Part shown: in pieces, positions 1 through 9,100 of the stretch
Numbering within the stretch: position 1 is the first letter of the stretch
Layout of the letters: each line of letters starts with the position of its first letter
NCBI GenBank assembly: GCA_002633025.1
Contig: NMRB01001426.1
Coordinates: 65,187 to 129,186 of the forward strand
From: Notospermus geniculatus
Taxonomy: Eukaryota; Nemertea; Pilidiophora; Heteronemertea; Lineidae
Reading direction: 5' to 3'
Length of the DNA stretch: 64,000 nucleotides
The notes under the pieces: generated by a model
Told to the model about the DNA's origin: nothing
Seen by the model: the letters and a program-made list of their open reading frames with translations, nothing else
Database searches by the model: none
Made by a program: the position numbers and the translations under genes

Positions 1-847
1 CCCCACGCCCACGCTGTGAACATTGAATTGAGGATGAGTGCCAAATATAGCATTATTTCCTCTCGGGAGAGTATTGGGTGAATAATGTGCTGCAGGAGGA
101 AACCGGAGCACCTGGAGGAAATCTGCAGTATCAAACAATTGCCCTTTAGCTAGCAGCACACTGGCCACCAAATCTGGCGTCCAGAAGCGTTCGACTGAAC
201 GCCTCTGGATGCCAGAGTTGGCTGCCAGTGGATCCTGGTGAGAGCACACCTGCCCAGACTTGGCGTTCAGTAGCATCTTTTCGGGCCACTTGAGGCTTCC
301 ACTTTGAAATCATGTGACATCAAGACGCAAGCTGATTGGCCAAAGCCTCACGCCGACTCCAAGTCTGGCTGCCATCGGTAGGACACTTGGCTGCTTCGGG
401 AGTTCACAGGCGTTCACTGGCGTCAAAAATCAAACATGTTTGATATCTGGAGTTCAGTGGCGTCCGGCGGCGTTTTCCAGGTTCCATTCGTAGCACATTG
501 GGGATTTTTCTGGCGTTTGGACATTGGCGTCGAAAAAACACCTCTGGACGCCGAAGTTGGCGGCCAGTCTGCTGCATACTTTTCTAATACATGAAGAAGG
601 GGGCCAACTGAACTACGGATCGAACCCTGAACCTCAGCATGATGGGCACTACACCATTTCAACAGCCCAGGATGGCCCAACCATTGGTACGGTACGCTGG
701 CCTGCAGGCTGGAAAAGAGTTAAGAATGAGCACAGGCATTATTTGGATGGGTGACCACTGCATACAATACCTTGACAAGTCCAACACTGTTACAAAATGT
801 GCCATCAGTTTTTCCTCTTACTAAAAGTGACTTTTTCAAATTTTCAG
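1..847. other. Left-edge noncoding DNA with degenerate TGGCG-rich repeats
   Basis: No convincing exon is seen. A block near 201-229 is repeated directly near 541-569 (both read CCTCTGGA-GCC then AGTTGGC-GCCAGT), and the intervening DNA is full of TGGCG/CGCCA words, suggesting an old tandem or foldback repeat. Upstream exons of the receptor gene that resumes at 848 should lie here or beyond the window edge. An open stretch at about 600-750 was considered for the first half of the FN3 domain but has no clear splice sites or FN3 residues. Confidence 0.4.
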
Positions 848-3800
848 ATTGTCTGCTATGTTGTGGACTCCTACGACCCAAACGTCACCATCAGCACAAA
901 AACACCCGCGATCAAGTTCACTACCACTAAATGGATTACATCAAATATTATCGCTGGGTTAAGCCAGGCCACCCAGTATAAGTGCAGTGTTATGGCACTT
1001 GGCAAGAGGGGTTATGGAAAAGCTGCGTCAAAACTCTCCTGGACCAGACCAAGTACGTGGTGAACTCTTCTTGAAAGAAGTTTTAGTAGAGTTGTTGTCT
1101 ATTCATGACTGTTGAAGGTTCCAAACTGTTGGTGTACGGACAATAGAGAGGTTGCGCATCTTTCCGACTCTGGCTTCAACTACCAGAATGGATTGCAGTC
1201 CGCTGTAGACATCCTTGATAAAAACGATTTGATATATGTTTGCAAATCGTAAAATGCCATAACTTGGTGGCAGAATAATTTTGACTCGTAATCGGAAGTG
1301 CACGTAAATCGCAAATATTATAGTCGTGTTTCAAGTCGTAACGACTAGGCTTACGACTTCAACGACTTCAATATTCATTATTTACCCGCACTTCCCATTT
1401 ATAGGGCCAAATTTTTCTGCCTTCAATTTATTGTGTTTGACGAAATGAAAACGTCTATCAAATCGTTTTTATCAAGGATGTCCACAGCGCACTACAGTTC
1501 ATTCTCGTAGTTGGAGTCGGAAAGGCGCGCAACCTCGCTATTGTAAGTCTTGACACCCGACAGTGAACTGTTCGAAATGCCCAACAGTTAATAGACAGCA
1601 ACTCTATTGTGAACTTTTTCTGAAGGAAGTTGTTTGCAGTGTGAATTGTTCTTGAAGGAAGTTGTTTGCAGTGTGAAGTGTTCTTGAAGGAAGTTGTTTG
1701 CAGTGCGAACTGTTCTTGAAGGAAGTTGTTTACTGTGTGAATTTTTCTTGAAAGAAGTTTTGTGCTGTGGGAATTGTTCTTGAAGGAAGATGTTAGCGGT
1801 GTGAACTAATCTAGAAGGAAGTTGCTTGTGGTGTGAACTGTTCTTGAAGGAAGTTGCTCGTGTGAACTGTTCTTGAAGGAAGTTGCTTGTGGTGTGAATG
1901 GTTCTTGAAGGAAGTTGCTTGTGGTGTGAATGGTTCTTGAAGGAAGTTGCTTGTGGTGTGAACTCTTAGTGAAGGAAGTTGCTTGTGGTGTGAACTGTTC
2001 TTGAAGGAGGTTGTTGTGTTGTGTGAACTGTTCTTGTATTATCTGGAAGTACATGTATAATGAAGATACTTCCATAGTTTGACCTGTCAGATAAAATTAT
2101 TTATTTTCTTTCAGGACTTGACATAACCGGTGAGAAGTTTGTCAAGATCAAGCCTCGTGAGACAACTGACCACACAATCACAATCCACATTCCATCAGCT
2201 GAAGTTTTTGCTGCTCCAGTTAGGTAAGGTTGGAAAGTGTTAAAGCCGCACAGTATAGACAGATGGGTCACAATCGGCGACCCTAGTCTCGGTCACCCAG
2301 CCGCTGTTTCGAATCTGGGGATCCGTGTGGCAGTACTGCGGAATGAAACGGCTGGCTGCGCGAGACTACACGCAGTAGTGGGGATTCCCCAAGGGGATTC
2401 CCCCAACCTCGATGCAGGATAATGCTATAATATGTGGTTCTATGGTAATTATACATTATGCATGCCTGTAAATGAGGTTGCACTATATTTCGGCCAAACT
2501 GGGAGTGAGTAGCAGTGCATACTATGCGGCTTTAAAGCCATGCAGTCCCCGAAGTCAGCAGTTGATCTACGAGCTATTTCAGTCCAAAATAGAAAAAATT
2601 GTCCATTTGAAATTACAAGCAAACATTATATGTTATTATATGCAGGATTAAGTTGCCATAGTGGGAAAAAATGCAGCCAACGACTATAAAATTCGATATT
2701 TCAACATAATTAATCCGTAGTTCTGATTCAACTGCCATTTTGGTTCATACCGAAGTTGTTTAGGTCAACAGCCGATCAACACCATTGCCGAAGTGGTATG
2801 AAAGATTGATTGACATTGATTCATTGACGCTGATTGATTGGACATTGATCTTCAGTATCACCACAACTAAGATCGATAAATTCGTACCTAATTATGGCTA
2901 AATTTATATTTTATTTCCTCTGTTTTTCTAACATTTTTCTAACACGCGATAATTCAGTGCATTTAAAAACACAATATCAATATCAAAGCCGAATTCATGC
3001 CTGATTCGGGGATTGAATGGCTTTAAAGTAGCACAGTATTCATATTGGATCTCAAATGCATTATTTGGCTGCCGACGTAGAGGAGCCACCTAGCAGCAGC
3101 AACACGAATTACAAAAATCCATTACAAAATGTACGCAGTAAATCGGGCCAGTCGCCGGAATCTAGTTAGTCTCTTGGGTTGGAGAGTGGCTGTGATCTTA
3201 CTGCACTGACCGAGCTATTTCATGACGTACAGGTGTCCTACCTTTTCAGCGGGCATCAATAAACAGCGAACTGGGCGAACTGAGCGAACTTGGCGAACTC
3301 TGATCGACTAGTTGGTTTCTAATTCCAATTTTCACCACAAGTTGACAGTGAAAGTTGTTAGGTTGGCCCTACCAATTCCAGCTATCTCAGGGCAATACCT
3401 TAGGTGTGATTTATGACCCCATTTGTCACTAATGTTTATCTGGGCTGCAGCATGTCAACCCACACATCAAGTGACATGACAGTAGCTAGGCCTATACTAT
3501 ACTATAAGGCCTTCGTGTCTGATGTATGCACAGATTCTCCTTCCATCAGGCAGCCTGCTTTAGGGGGCCATCTCAAAATTACGTTTTGATATTGCAAAAA
3601 AGACGAATTGACTTCATATCGCTGGTCAGTATTTCCCCTCATTGTTTTGGAACACTGCGAATCGACAGTGACAGATTTCTCTGTTAGTATTTCCTGATGA
3701 AAAATTCATCTTTTGTATGGAAACACTTATGTATGGGAACACTAGAAAAGGTTACACCAGCAGCATTCCACTGTTCACAAGAGTTATAAACAATGCCATA

Positions 3801-6800
3801 CCACCACTTGTGAGTGACCTCCTTCTCGATATGGCTGGCTGGCGTCAATTACTGTGGCATTAAAGGCACAGTGTCTGATCCAAAAAGTTGGTGGATGAAG
3901 TTGTGAAAATAACCCGCTATTGTGGTTATATCCGAATGGTCATGGTCTCCATAGCCATATTTAGATTTCTCTAACTGTCATCTAATGTCACCCAATAGTA
4001 TCCTATGAACTCTCAATATTTGTAGTTTTCAGTTTTATCGAAATAGAGTGATGCATGACACTCTGCTGGAGAAGTGTGCCACTTGTTGACAGTTCAGAAA
4101 CAGTATGGGCACAACTACTCGATCAGAGTTCGCCGAGTTCGCTCAGTTCGCTGTTTATTGATGCCCCTTTTCAGCTCCTTCCTCATTGGCGTCGAAGATA
4201 AAACTTATCAACGTCAGAAACGTGGCGCCGTGGCTGTCACCGAGGGCTTGAAGTTGTCCGATTACCACACAGCCAAAAAGAACGGCCTCCACTGGTACGT
4301 CGCGGCAGAACTTCCTCGAAACTTCAGCGGACCATTCACGATCGGGGACGGCAAGACTTATGGGAAATACACGAACCAAAAGTTGGAAACAGGGCATAGT
4401 TATGACATTCTGTTCGGTGTTGTGAGTGATCTGGATGGTGTAAGTTCTAGCTCTTTTTTCCCAATTGATGCTACTGGTATTATAAAAGTTGGGCCCGCAT
4501 TTTAGAATGCTCCTCAATGTAAAGGAGTTCCTCAAGACTGTTGTTCTCAACAGGAGAACAATAGCCTTGAGGAACTCCTTTACGTTGAGGAGCATTCTTA
4601 AATACGGGCCTTGGATTGTTGAATTAACTTCTGCTACCCGGTAATGCTTTTTTAACGAGTAGGGCCTAGGCCAACTACCGGTGCACTGGCTGACAGAAAT
4701 ATTTGGAGACTTTCAAAATTCTAAGTCATTTTCCTCTTTTGCTTTCCTTTTGTCTCTAACCACTAGTTATTTTTCTTAATCACTACATTTTTACCTTGAC
4801 AGGTGTGTTATTCCCATGAGACTGTCCATGCCAAAGATACTGACATTGGGTTGCTGATAGATGAAGAGCAAAGACAATGAAGCGCTTCATCCATACTTCT
4901 CCCCTCCAATAGCTTTAGCCTTTGAATTAGAGAGGCTTGAACGGCACCCATCATAATTATATTGTTGCCCATGGATCAGCAAACCGTTGTCTATAAACTT
5001 AATTTTATGTGGACAATCTCATGGGATTATATAACCCACTTGCCAAGGTAAAATGTTCTGATTAATGAGAAAAATAATTAGTGGTCAGAGACAAAAGGAA
5101 AGCAAAAGAGGAAAATAACTTAGAATTTTGAAAGTGTCCAAATATTTCTGTCAGCCAGTGTACATGTGACATGACTGGTTTCGGGCAACTTGCTGGTAAA
5201 TTTAGCTTGAAGCTCGGTCGGCTGATCATAGATTTCACATTTATTTTCTTCCAGGAAAGGACAGTCAAGTTTGCTAGGACCTCCGACCAAATAACAGGCA
5301 AGTCATGCTTTCCCTTATGAAAAATTCCCATGCGTTATTTCTTTTTTCACATGTGGAAATTATTTCACATATGTGAAAATAAGTCCATGTGGGATTTATC
5401 CCAGGCGTGAAAAATTCCCATGTCGGATTTTTGTTGAAATCCCACATGTGAATCTTACATGTAAATCCTACATTTTTTACATGTGTGAAAAGCCATTTCA
5501 CATATGGGAATAGTCATTTCACATATGTGAAAAAATTCACATATGGGACTTTTTCGTAAGGGTTTCTTTGGGATAAATGATGAATTTGTAACCCTTGGCT
5601 CACTCAGGGTATAAGCAGGTCAAGTACTGTAGTGAGAGGTGTTACAACATTCAAGTGTGATGGTGTGCATTATGGATTGCATGCAAAAATTAATGACGAT
5701 GTTTGTAATATTGCTCCTATTCATTTGCAGTTACCAAGTTCAAATCCGAGCAGGATCCAATGATCTTTATTATTGTGGGTGTTGTTCTGGTTATTGCCAT
5801 CATCGTTGTGGGCGTTGGTTTTGGCTTCTATATAAGGTAATCCTTTGGCCCTGTTTCATAAAGTGACTTTAAGCTAATGGTACAATTAAATCAATGCATC
5901 TTCCATTTGATTAAATGTACCATTACCTTAAAGTCACTTCATTAAACAGGCCCAAGCCTTTTGCCACGATTGGCTGTTTATGGTCGTGAAATGCAGTAAA
6001 AACTGGTGGACAGAAGTATAGGACACTTTCCAAATTCTAAGTCATTTTCCTCTTTTGCCTTCCTTTTGTCTCTAACCACTATTTATCTATACTATAAAAC
6101 GTGAAGGCACTTCCGTCCGTCAGCATTGGCGGCGTTGCGCAGTGACGTCATCAATCACCGTCCAAGTAGGCCCATGTGGCTACTGGCTACTGCTATCATT
6201 GGCTGTTATCGGGCAACTGGCTCAAACTGTATTTTCCGCCTATTCACGACTTATTTCGCCCGCCAATTTAAATTCGTGAAGTGAATTGAAAGCGCTATCT
6301 CCACAATGTGATGTCAGTGGATTTCTCCGCCTGCGCTGTTGCCATGTTTACGATGACCAACCTCCTGCACATGCCCAGCTGAGCTTGACTACTTCCTGTG
6401 TACTGTCTGATGGTCGCCATTTTGTTCTCTATTCAAAGTTTCAGTGGGGCGTACTAACCACTGAGCGCATAAAAATTCAAAAAACTCACCTACGTCTGTT
6501 AGTTATTGAACAATAGCAGGTGGATTGAATTGAAACCCCGGGGGAAAACAAAGCGAATCGTCCCAACAGCCAGCTGTAGAAAAAGGCAGTAGGCCTACCT
6601 CAACGTGAAGACGACGTTTTGACGTCATCACCATGATCACAGACCGGGAGTGTTGACGCCGTGCTTCTATGACGTCATTCCACGGTGACGTCAGCAAACA
6701 GTGACGCACGCGCGGGGTGTACATGGCATGCATGGTGTAGCTTATGGCTTGGGGGGGGGGATTGAGTCGTCTGGAGGGCGAAGGGGGCTGGGGTCCTCAC

Positions 6801-8721
6801 CCATAAAAAATTGAATACATGTATCGACATCCTCTCAGATGCATTTTCCCGACATCTGACACCACAATTAGGCTACCTGGCTCAAGAGGGAAAATGACCG
6901 TTTAAAGGAAAAATTTGCTTGGAAATTTAGACGTTTAGACGTTTGCTATGGGGGACATCTGCCCCTGTCCCCGCTAGCTACGCCCCTGCGTACCTCACGT
7001 TCATTGGCGCGGACGTCAATTTCACTTTCAACGACGGGTTCACGAAGCAGTCCGTCGGCCACGTCGAGTGCCACATCGTTTGTAACGGGATGACCGGTGG
7101 CTACTGTACGCTGCACGTGACCGAAGTTTCGTAAAGCACCGACCGACATTAGGAAAGCCGTGTTTATCCGTTATGCGAGACGACGTTATCCGCCAAAGCA
7201 TTGGCTCATGTGCAGATCGAGACGAAAAAACGTATCGCATAACGGGTAACGGATGTCAGGTAAACACGGCTTTTAGCAGTGTTTACCTGACATCCGTTAT
7301 CCGTTATGCGATAAAACATTGCCTCCATGTAGCGATCAAGATGAAAAACGGATAACGGATGTCAGTTAAACACGGCTTTATGGACAACACCCGCGTTTCA
7401 ACAAAAACTTTCATGACCCATCATTCGACGGGTACTTTGCTAGTTTTTCTTATTAATCAGAGCATTTTTACCTTGGCAAGTGGGTTATATAATCCCATGA
7501 GATTACCTATGCCAAAGGCTATTGACATGGGTTTGCTGATATATGAACATCATAATTATCTTTGTTATTCATATATCAGCAACCCCTTGTCAATAACCCT
7601 TGGCATAGACAATCTCATGGGATTATATAACCCACTTGCCGAGGCGGTCCTACTAAACAGCGTCAGCAACATATTTTAGCGTCAACAAGCGTCAGCAACA
7701 TTAAAGTTGGCGTCAGCAAGGTTTTATAACATCCTCAGGGCACCCTATGTCTCAGAATATTGTTTCAATGGTGTAAACCTGCACTGCTTTGAAGACAATT
7801 AATGAAATTGAGGATTATTTTGGCTTTTTCGGGTCCAATTTAATTGCCGACGAAACCTCCTTACTTCAGACTAGTTCTAGTTCCCTCAGTTGCCGCTGCA
7901 GTCCCGAATGGCGCCACTGTTTCGCTCAGAAATATTTTGAAGAAATGGTTTAAATTTCTTTTCTAAATCATTATTTTACTGCTGGATGATCGCTTAAACT
8001 TTAGTCTAGGCCTATTTCAGTGTCCAAAAAGCCTTCCTGAACATATAAAACCTTGCTGACGCCAACTTTTAAGTTGCTGACGCTTGCTGACGCTAAAATT
8101 TGTTGCTGACGCTATTTAGTAGGACCCTTGCCGAGGTAAAATATTCACATCAATAAGAAAAATAATTTGTGGTTAGAGACAAAAGGAAGGAAAAAGAGGA
8201 AAATGACTTAGAATTTTGAAAGTGTCCTAATATTTCTGTCCACCAGTGTCAGTCAAAAGAGCCTCAGCTGATAAAAACTGATTTGTTCACGGTTGACTTC
8301 TCTACCAAAAGAGCAATCATCGGATCTTCGGAGTACAGTCAGCGTTGCATATAACGGCCGTGCTGCATATAACGGCCGTGCATATACCGGACAATCGCCT
8401 ATAACGTACTGAAGCTGGAAGTCCCGGTCCCGTTTTACAATGCATCGGCCATATGTATATAACAGACTTTGCATATAACGGACAAAAATTGCTGGTCCCA
8501 ATCAGTACGTTATAGGCGACGTTGACTGTATTTTTATCTGTGCATTTATTATGCTTCTGGTGGGATTTGTGTGGGCTGTGCATGCGGGCCTGGGTCAGAC
8601 TTAAGCCGAAAGTAGGCCTATAGCTGAAGTTAGACACTTGTTCACTTTCAGACGCCGCCGCCGTCAAAAACACCTGAGCAAGGCCGAGAGTCCGATAGAC
8701 AAGAAGGATACAAGGGCCTGA
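848..8721 (+). CDS. LAR-type receptor tyrosine phosphatase-like ectodomain protein without phosphatase domain (5' end outside window)
   Basis: Six exons join in frame: 848-1052, 2115-2223, 4175-4439, 5255-5297, 5731-5836 and 8652-8721. The first encodes the second half of a fibronectin type III domain. The third has a furin-type site RQKR followed by a membrane-proximal domain whose FTIGDGKTYGKYTNQKL stretch resembles the conserved GD-K-Y-G-TNK-L block of LAR/PTPRF receptors. The fifth encodes a roughly 22-residue hydrophobic helix (IFIIVGVVLVIAIIVVGVGF), and the sixth a basic RRRRR stop-transfer and a short tail ending at TGA 8719-8721. Splice phases match at every junction (1, 2, 0, 1, 2). 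Intron 4 has a GC donor. LAR-family proteins are cell-surface receptors cut by furin-like proteases; two cytoplasmic phosphatase domains would be expected, and none is found before COG6 starts at 11104. A polyadenylation signal 200 bp after the stop supports a true gene end. Assignment to the family is by motif memory, so this could be a derived decoy receptor or a partial duplicate. Confidence 0.72.
1061..2040. repeat. Minisatellite, 31-34 bp unit, interrupted by a foldback element
   Basis: Units read roughly GTGAACTGTTCTTGAAGGAA followed by GTTGCTTGTGGT. About 13 units run from 1610 to 2035, and one more lies at 1061-1088, just after the exon donor at 1053. A foldback element (1089-1605) separates that copy from the rest. 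The array lies in the first visible intron of the receptor gene. Confidence 0.85.
1089..1605. mobile_element. Foldback element with long terminal inverted repeats
   Basis: The left arm from about 1091 (GTTGTCTATT...CTGTTG...AAAAACGATTT) is mirrored by the right arm ending near 1604 (AAATCGTTTTTATCAAGGAT...CAACAGTTAATAGACAGCAAC). Arms are about 130-180 bp, imperfect, with an AT-rich centre containing GTCGTAACGAC words. It has no coding capacity and is inserted in a minisatellite. Confidence 0.75.
2244..2531. mobile_element. MITE with TTAA ends (first of an adjacent pair)
   Basis: Ends AGCCGCACAGTAT and ATACTATGCGGCT are inverted repeats flanked by TTAA on both sides (2240-2243 and 2532-2535). 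TTAA target sites are typical of piggyBac and Kolobok-type elements. The interior has no recognisable coding sequence. Confidence 0.65.
2536..3022. mobile_element. MITE with TTAA ends (second of the pair)
   Basis: Ends AGCCATGCAGTCCCCGAA and TCGGGGATTGAATGGCT form inverted repeats between the TTAA at 2532-2535, shared with the left neighbour, and TTAA at 3023-3026. The interior is AT-rich and noncoding. Confidence 0.6.
3065..3195 (+). repeat. Dispersed repeat R1, copy 1
   Basis: GCCGACGTAGAGGA-GCCACCTAGC followed by an AAAAATCCATTACAAAATG block recurs at about 9362-9520. The two copies share the order of motifs down to the CTTGGGT-GGAGA-TGGC region. The function is unknown. Confidence 0.6.
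3242..3250 (+). promoter_or_regulatory. Duplicated 3' splice site: left copy of a 9-bp target-site duplication
   Basis: CTTTTCAGC at 3242-3250 is repeated exactly at 4167-4175, where it forms the acceptor of the exon starting at 4175. If spliced at 3249 instead, the message would read Ser-Gly-His-Gln-stop inside the transposon, truncating the receptor before its furin site and transmembrane helix. Confidence 0.7.
3251..4166. mobile_element. Mutator-like nonautonomous element inserted in a splice acceptor
   Basis: Terminal inverted repeats of about 50 bp begin GGGCATCAATAAACAGCGAA and end with the mirror TTCGCTGTTTATTGATGCCC. They contain reiterated GCGAACT words. A 9-bp duplication flanks the element, the size typical of Mutator-like transposons. 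The interior has no transposase, and the piece near 3568-3620 resembles the end of the foldback at 53360-53926, suggesting nested debris. Confidence 0.78.
4504..4598. repeat. Near-perfect hairpin, arms about 45 bp
   Basis: GAATGCTCCTCAATGTAAAG at the left is mirrored by CTTTACGTTGAGGAGCATTC at the right, with a small inner palindrome around TTGTTCTCAACAGGAGAACAA. It lies 65 bp downstream of the exon ending at 4439, with only a few mismatches between arms. Confidence 0.85.
4681..5163. mobile_element. Inverted-repeat element family M1, copy 1
   Basis: The terminal arms, about 110 bp, share CACTGGCTGACAGAAATATT and a CTCTTTTGC-TTCCTTTTGTCTCTAACCAC block, inverted at the right end. Inner inverted segments contain CCCATGAGA and CCCACTTGCCAAGG. 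This uninterrupted copy acts as the empty-site reference for the nested copy at 6002-8246. Confidence 0.8.
5298..5303 (+). promoter_or_regulatory. GC-type 5' splice donor (GCAAGT)
   Basis: The exon ending at 5297 is followed by GCAAGT. Only this junction keeps the frame into the transmembrane exon at 5731. The nearby GT at 5302 would shift the frame and destroy the hydrophobic helix. AG|GCAAGT is the classic consensus for rare GC-AG introns. Confidence 0.7.
5312..5562. mobile_element. Foldback element with CCCTTATGAAAA ends
   Basis: It starts CCCTTATGAAAAATTCCCAT and ends with the mirror ATGGGACTTTTTCGTAAGG. The interior is a series of TTTCACATATGTGAAA palindromes. It begins 14 bp after the GC donor. 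A relative with similar ends is at 40291-40449. Confidence 0.7.
5847..5953. repeat. Hairpin-forming inverted repeat
   Basis: GGCCCTGTTTCATAAAGTGA at the left and TCACTTCATTAAACAGGCCC at the right are complementary, with arms of about 45 bp. It begins 10 bp downstream of the transmembrane exon donor. Confidence 0.75.
6086..7443 (+). mobile_element. Nonautonomous Helitron
   Basis: It begins TCTATACTATAAAACG and ends GCTAG, inserted between A (6085) and T (7444). This is the canonical Helitron pattern of 5' TC, 3' CTAG, AT target and no duplication. The sister M1 copy (around 4765) has the uninterrupted CCACTAGTTATTTTTCTTAA, giving a paralogous empty site. No Rep/helicase is encoded. The right part holds inverted GTAACGGATGTCAGGTAAAC units (7150-7376), and 6955-7134 holds a GC3-rich open frame. 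Confidence 0.8.
6955..7134 (+). pseudogene. GC3-rich open segment inside the Helitron, possible captured exon
   Basis: The segment reads YLTFIGADVNFTFNDGFTK then QSVGHVECHIVCNGMTGG to a TAA at 7132-7134. Third positions are strongly G/C (CTC ACG TTC ATT GGC GCG GAC GTC), unlike the surrounding AT-rich repeat DNA. I do not recognise the protein. Helitrons are known to capture gene fragments, which would explain the base-composition shift, but a chance open frame is not excluded. Confidence 0.3.
7645..8127. mobile_element. Mutator-like nonautonomous element with GTCAGCAAC repeats
   Basis: Ends GGTCCTACTAAACAGCGTCAGC and its mirror GCTGACGCTATTTAGTAGGACC are flanked by TTGCCGAGG on both sides (7636-7644 and 8128-8136). 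The sub-terminal regions repeat AGCGTCAGCAAC several times. Its target is the interior of an M1 element. Confidence 0.78.
8334..8530. repeat. Inverted-repeat element with TATAACGG words
   Basis: TACAGTCA-GCGTTGCATATAAC at the left and TATAGGCGACGTTGACTGTA at the right form a degenerate inverted repeat. The interior repeats GCATATAACGG several times. It lies 120 bp before the last receptor exon. Confidence 0.55.
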
Positions 8722-8923
8722 GGGGACGACAGTTCTCAATCGAGTTGGAGACCGCATAAGTCATCATGACTACCAAGGGTTGTGACATCATTCTGCTCTC
8801 CGACTACGCTCACACAAACCCTTGGCATCTTTCGCCATCTTTATTTACCTGTATTTCACTTGGCTGTTCTGTTATCACCCTTCCGTTCAGTATGCATTTG
8901 GTACCACATTTAGTTTTATTTCA

Positions 8924-8929
8924 AATAAA
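8924..8929 (+). terminator. Polyadenylation signal AATAAA of the receptor-like gene
   Basis: AATAAA lies 203 bp downstream of the TGA at 8719-8721, in AT-rich DNA, a normal 3' UTR distance. It supports the short-tail stop as the real end of this transcript. Confidence 0.55.
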
Positions 8930-8939
8930 AATGTCATTT

Positions 8940-9100
8940 CAGAATTGCGACCTTATCCTTATTTTATCCTTATCCTTATATCCTTATCCTTAGTTTTTAG
9001 CTCACCTCTGTGAGGTGAGCTTCTCTCATGGTGTGTCGTCCGTCGTACGTCGTCCGTCGTCGTCGTCGTCCGTCGGCGTCCGTCGNGTGTCTCCCCTCGA
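8940..9100. repeat. Simple repeats: CCTTATC run, AGCTCACC hairpin and CGTCCGTCGT run
   Basis: Reiterated CTTATCCTTA at 8953-8995 is followed by the small palindrome AGCTCACCTCTGTGAGGTGAGC and a CGTCCGTCGTCGTC tract containing an N at 9086. AGCTCACC ends followed by CGTC-rich DNA are common in dispersed invertebrate repeats. Confidence 0.6.

Larger units (their letters stand above)
6002..8246. mobile_element. Family M1, copy 2, disrupted by a Helitron and a Mutator-like element
   Basis: The left arm 6002-6085 and right pieces 7444-7644 and 8128-8246 align in order with the uninterrupted copy at 4681-5163. The interruptions are 6086-7443 and 7645-8127. The terminal inverted repeat is ACTGGTGGACAG. 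The composite occupies most of the last intron of the receptor gene. Confidence 0.82.

Noticed and set aside
1806-2075. Minus-strand open frame with repeated QEQFTPQATSF-like units
   Set aside because: It is a translation of the intronic minisatellite lying between two receptor exons.
5639-5866. 75-codon plus-strand frame over the transmembrane exon
   Set aside because: It is a shadow frame; the correct frame, fixed by phases of the neighbouring exons, encodes the hydrophobic helix.
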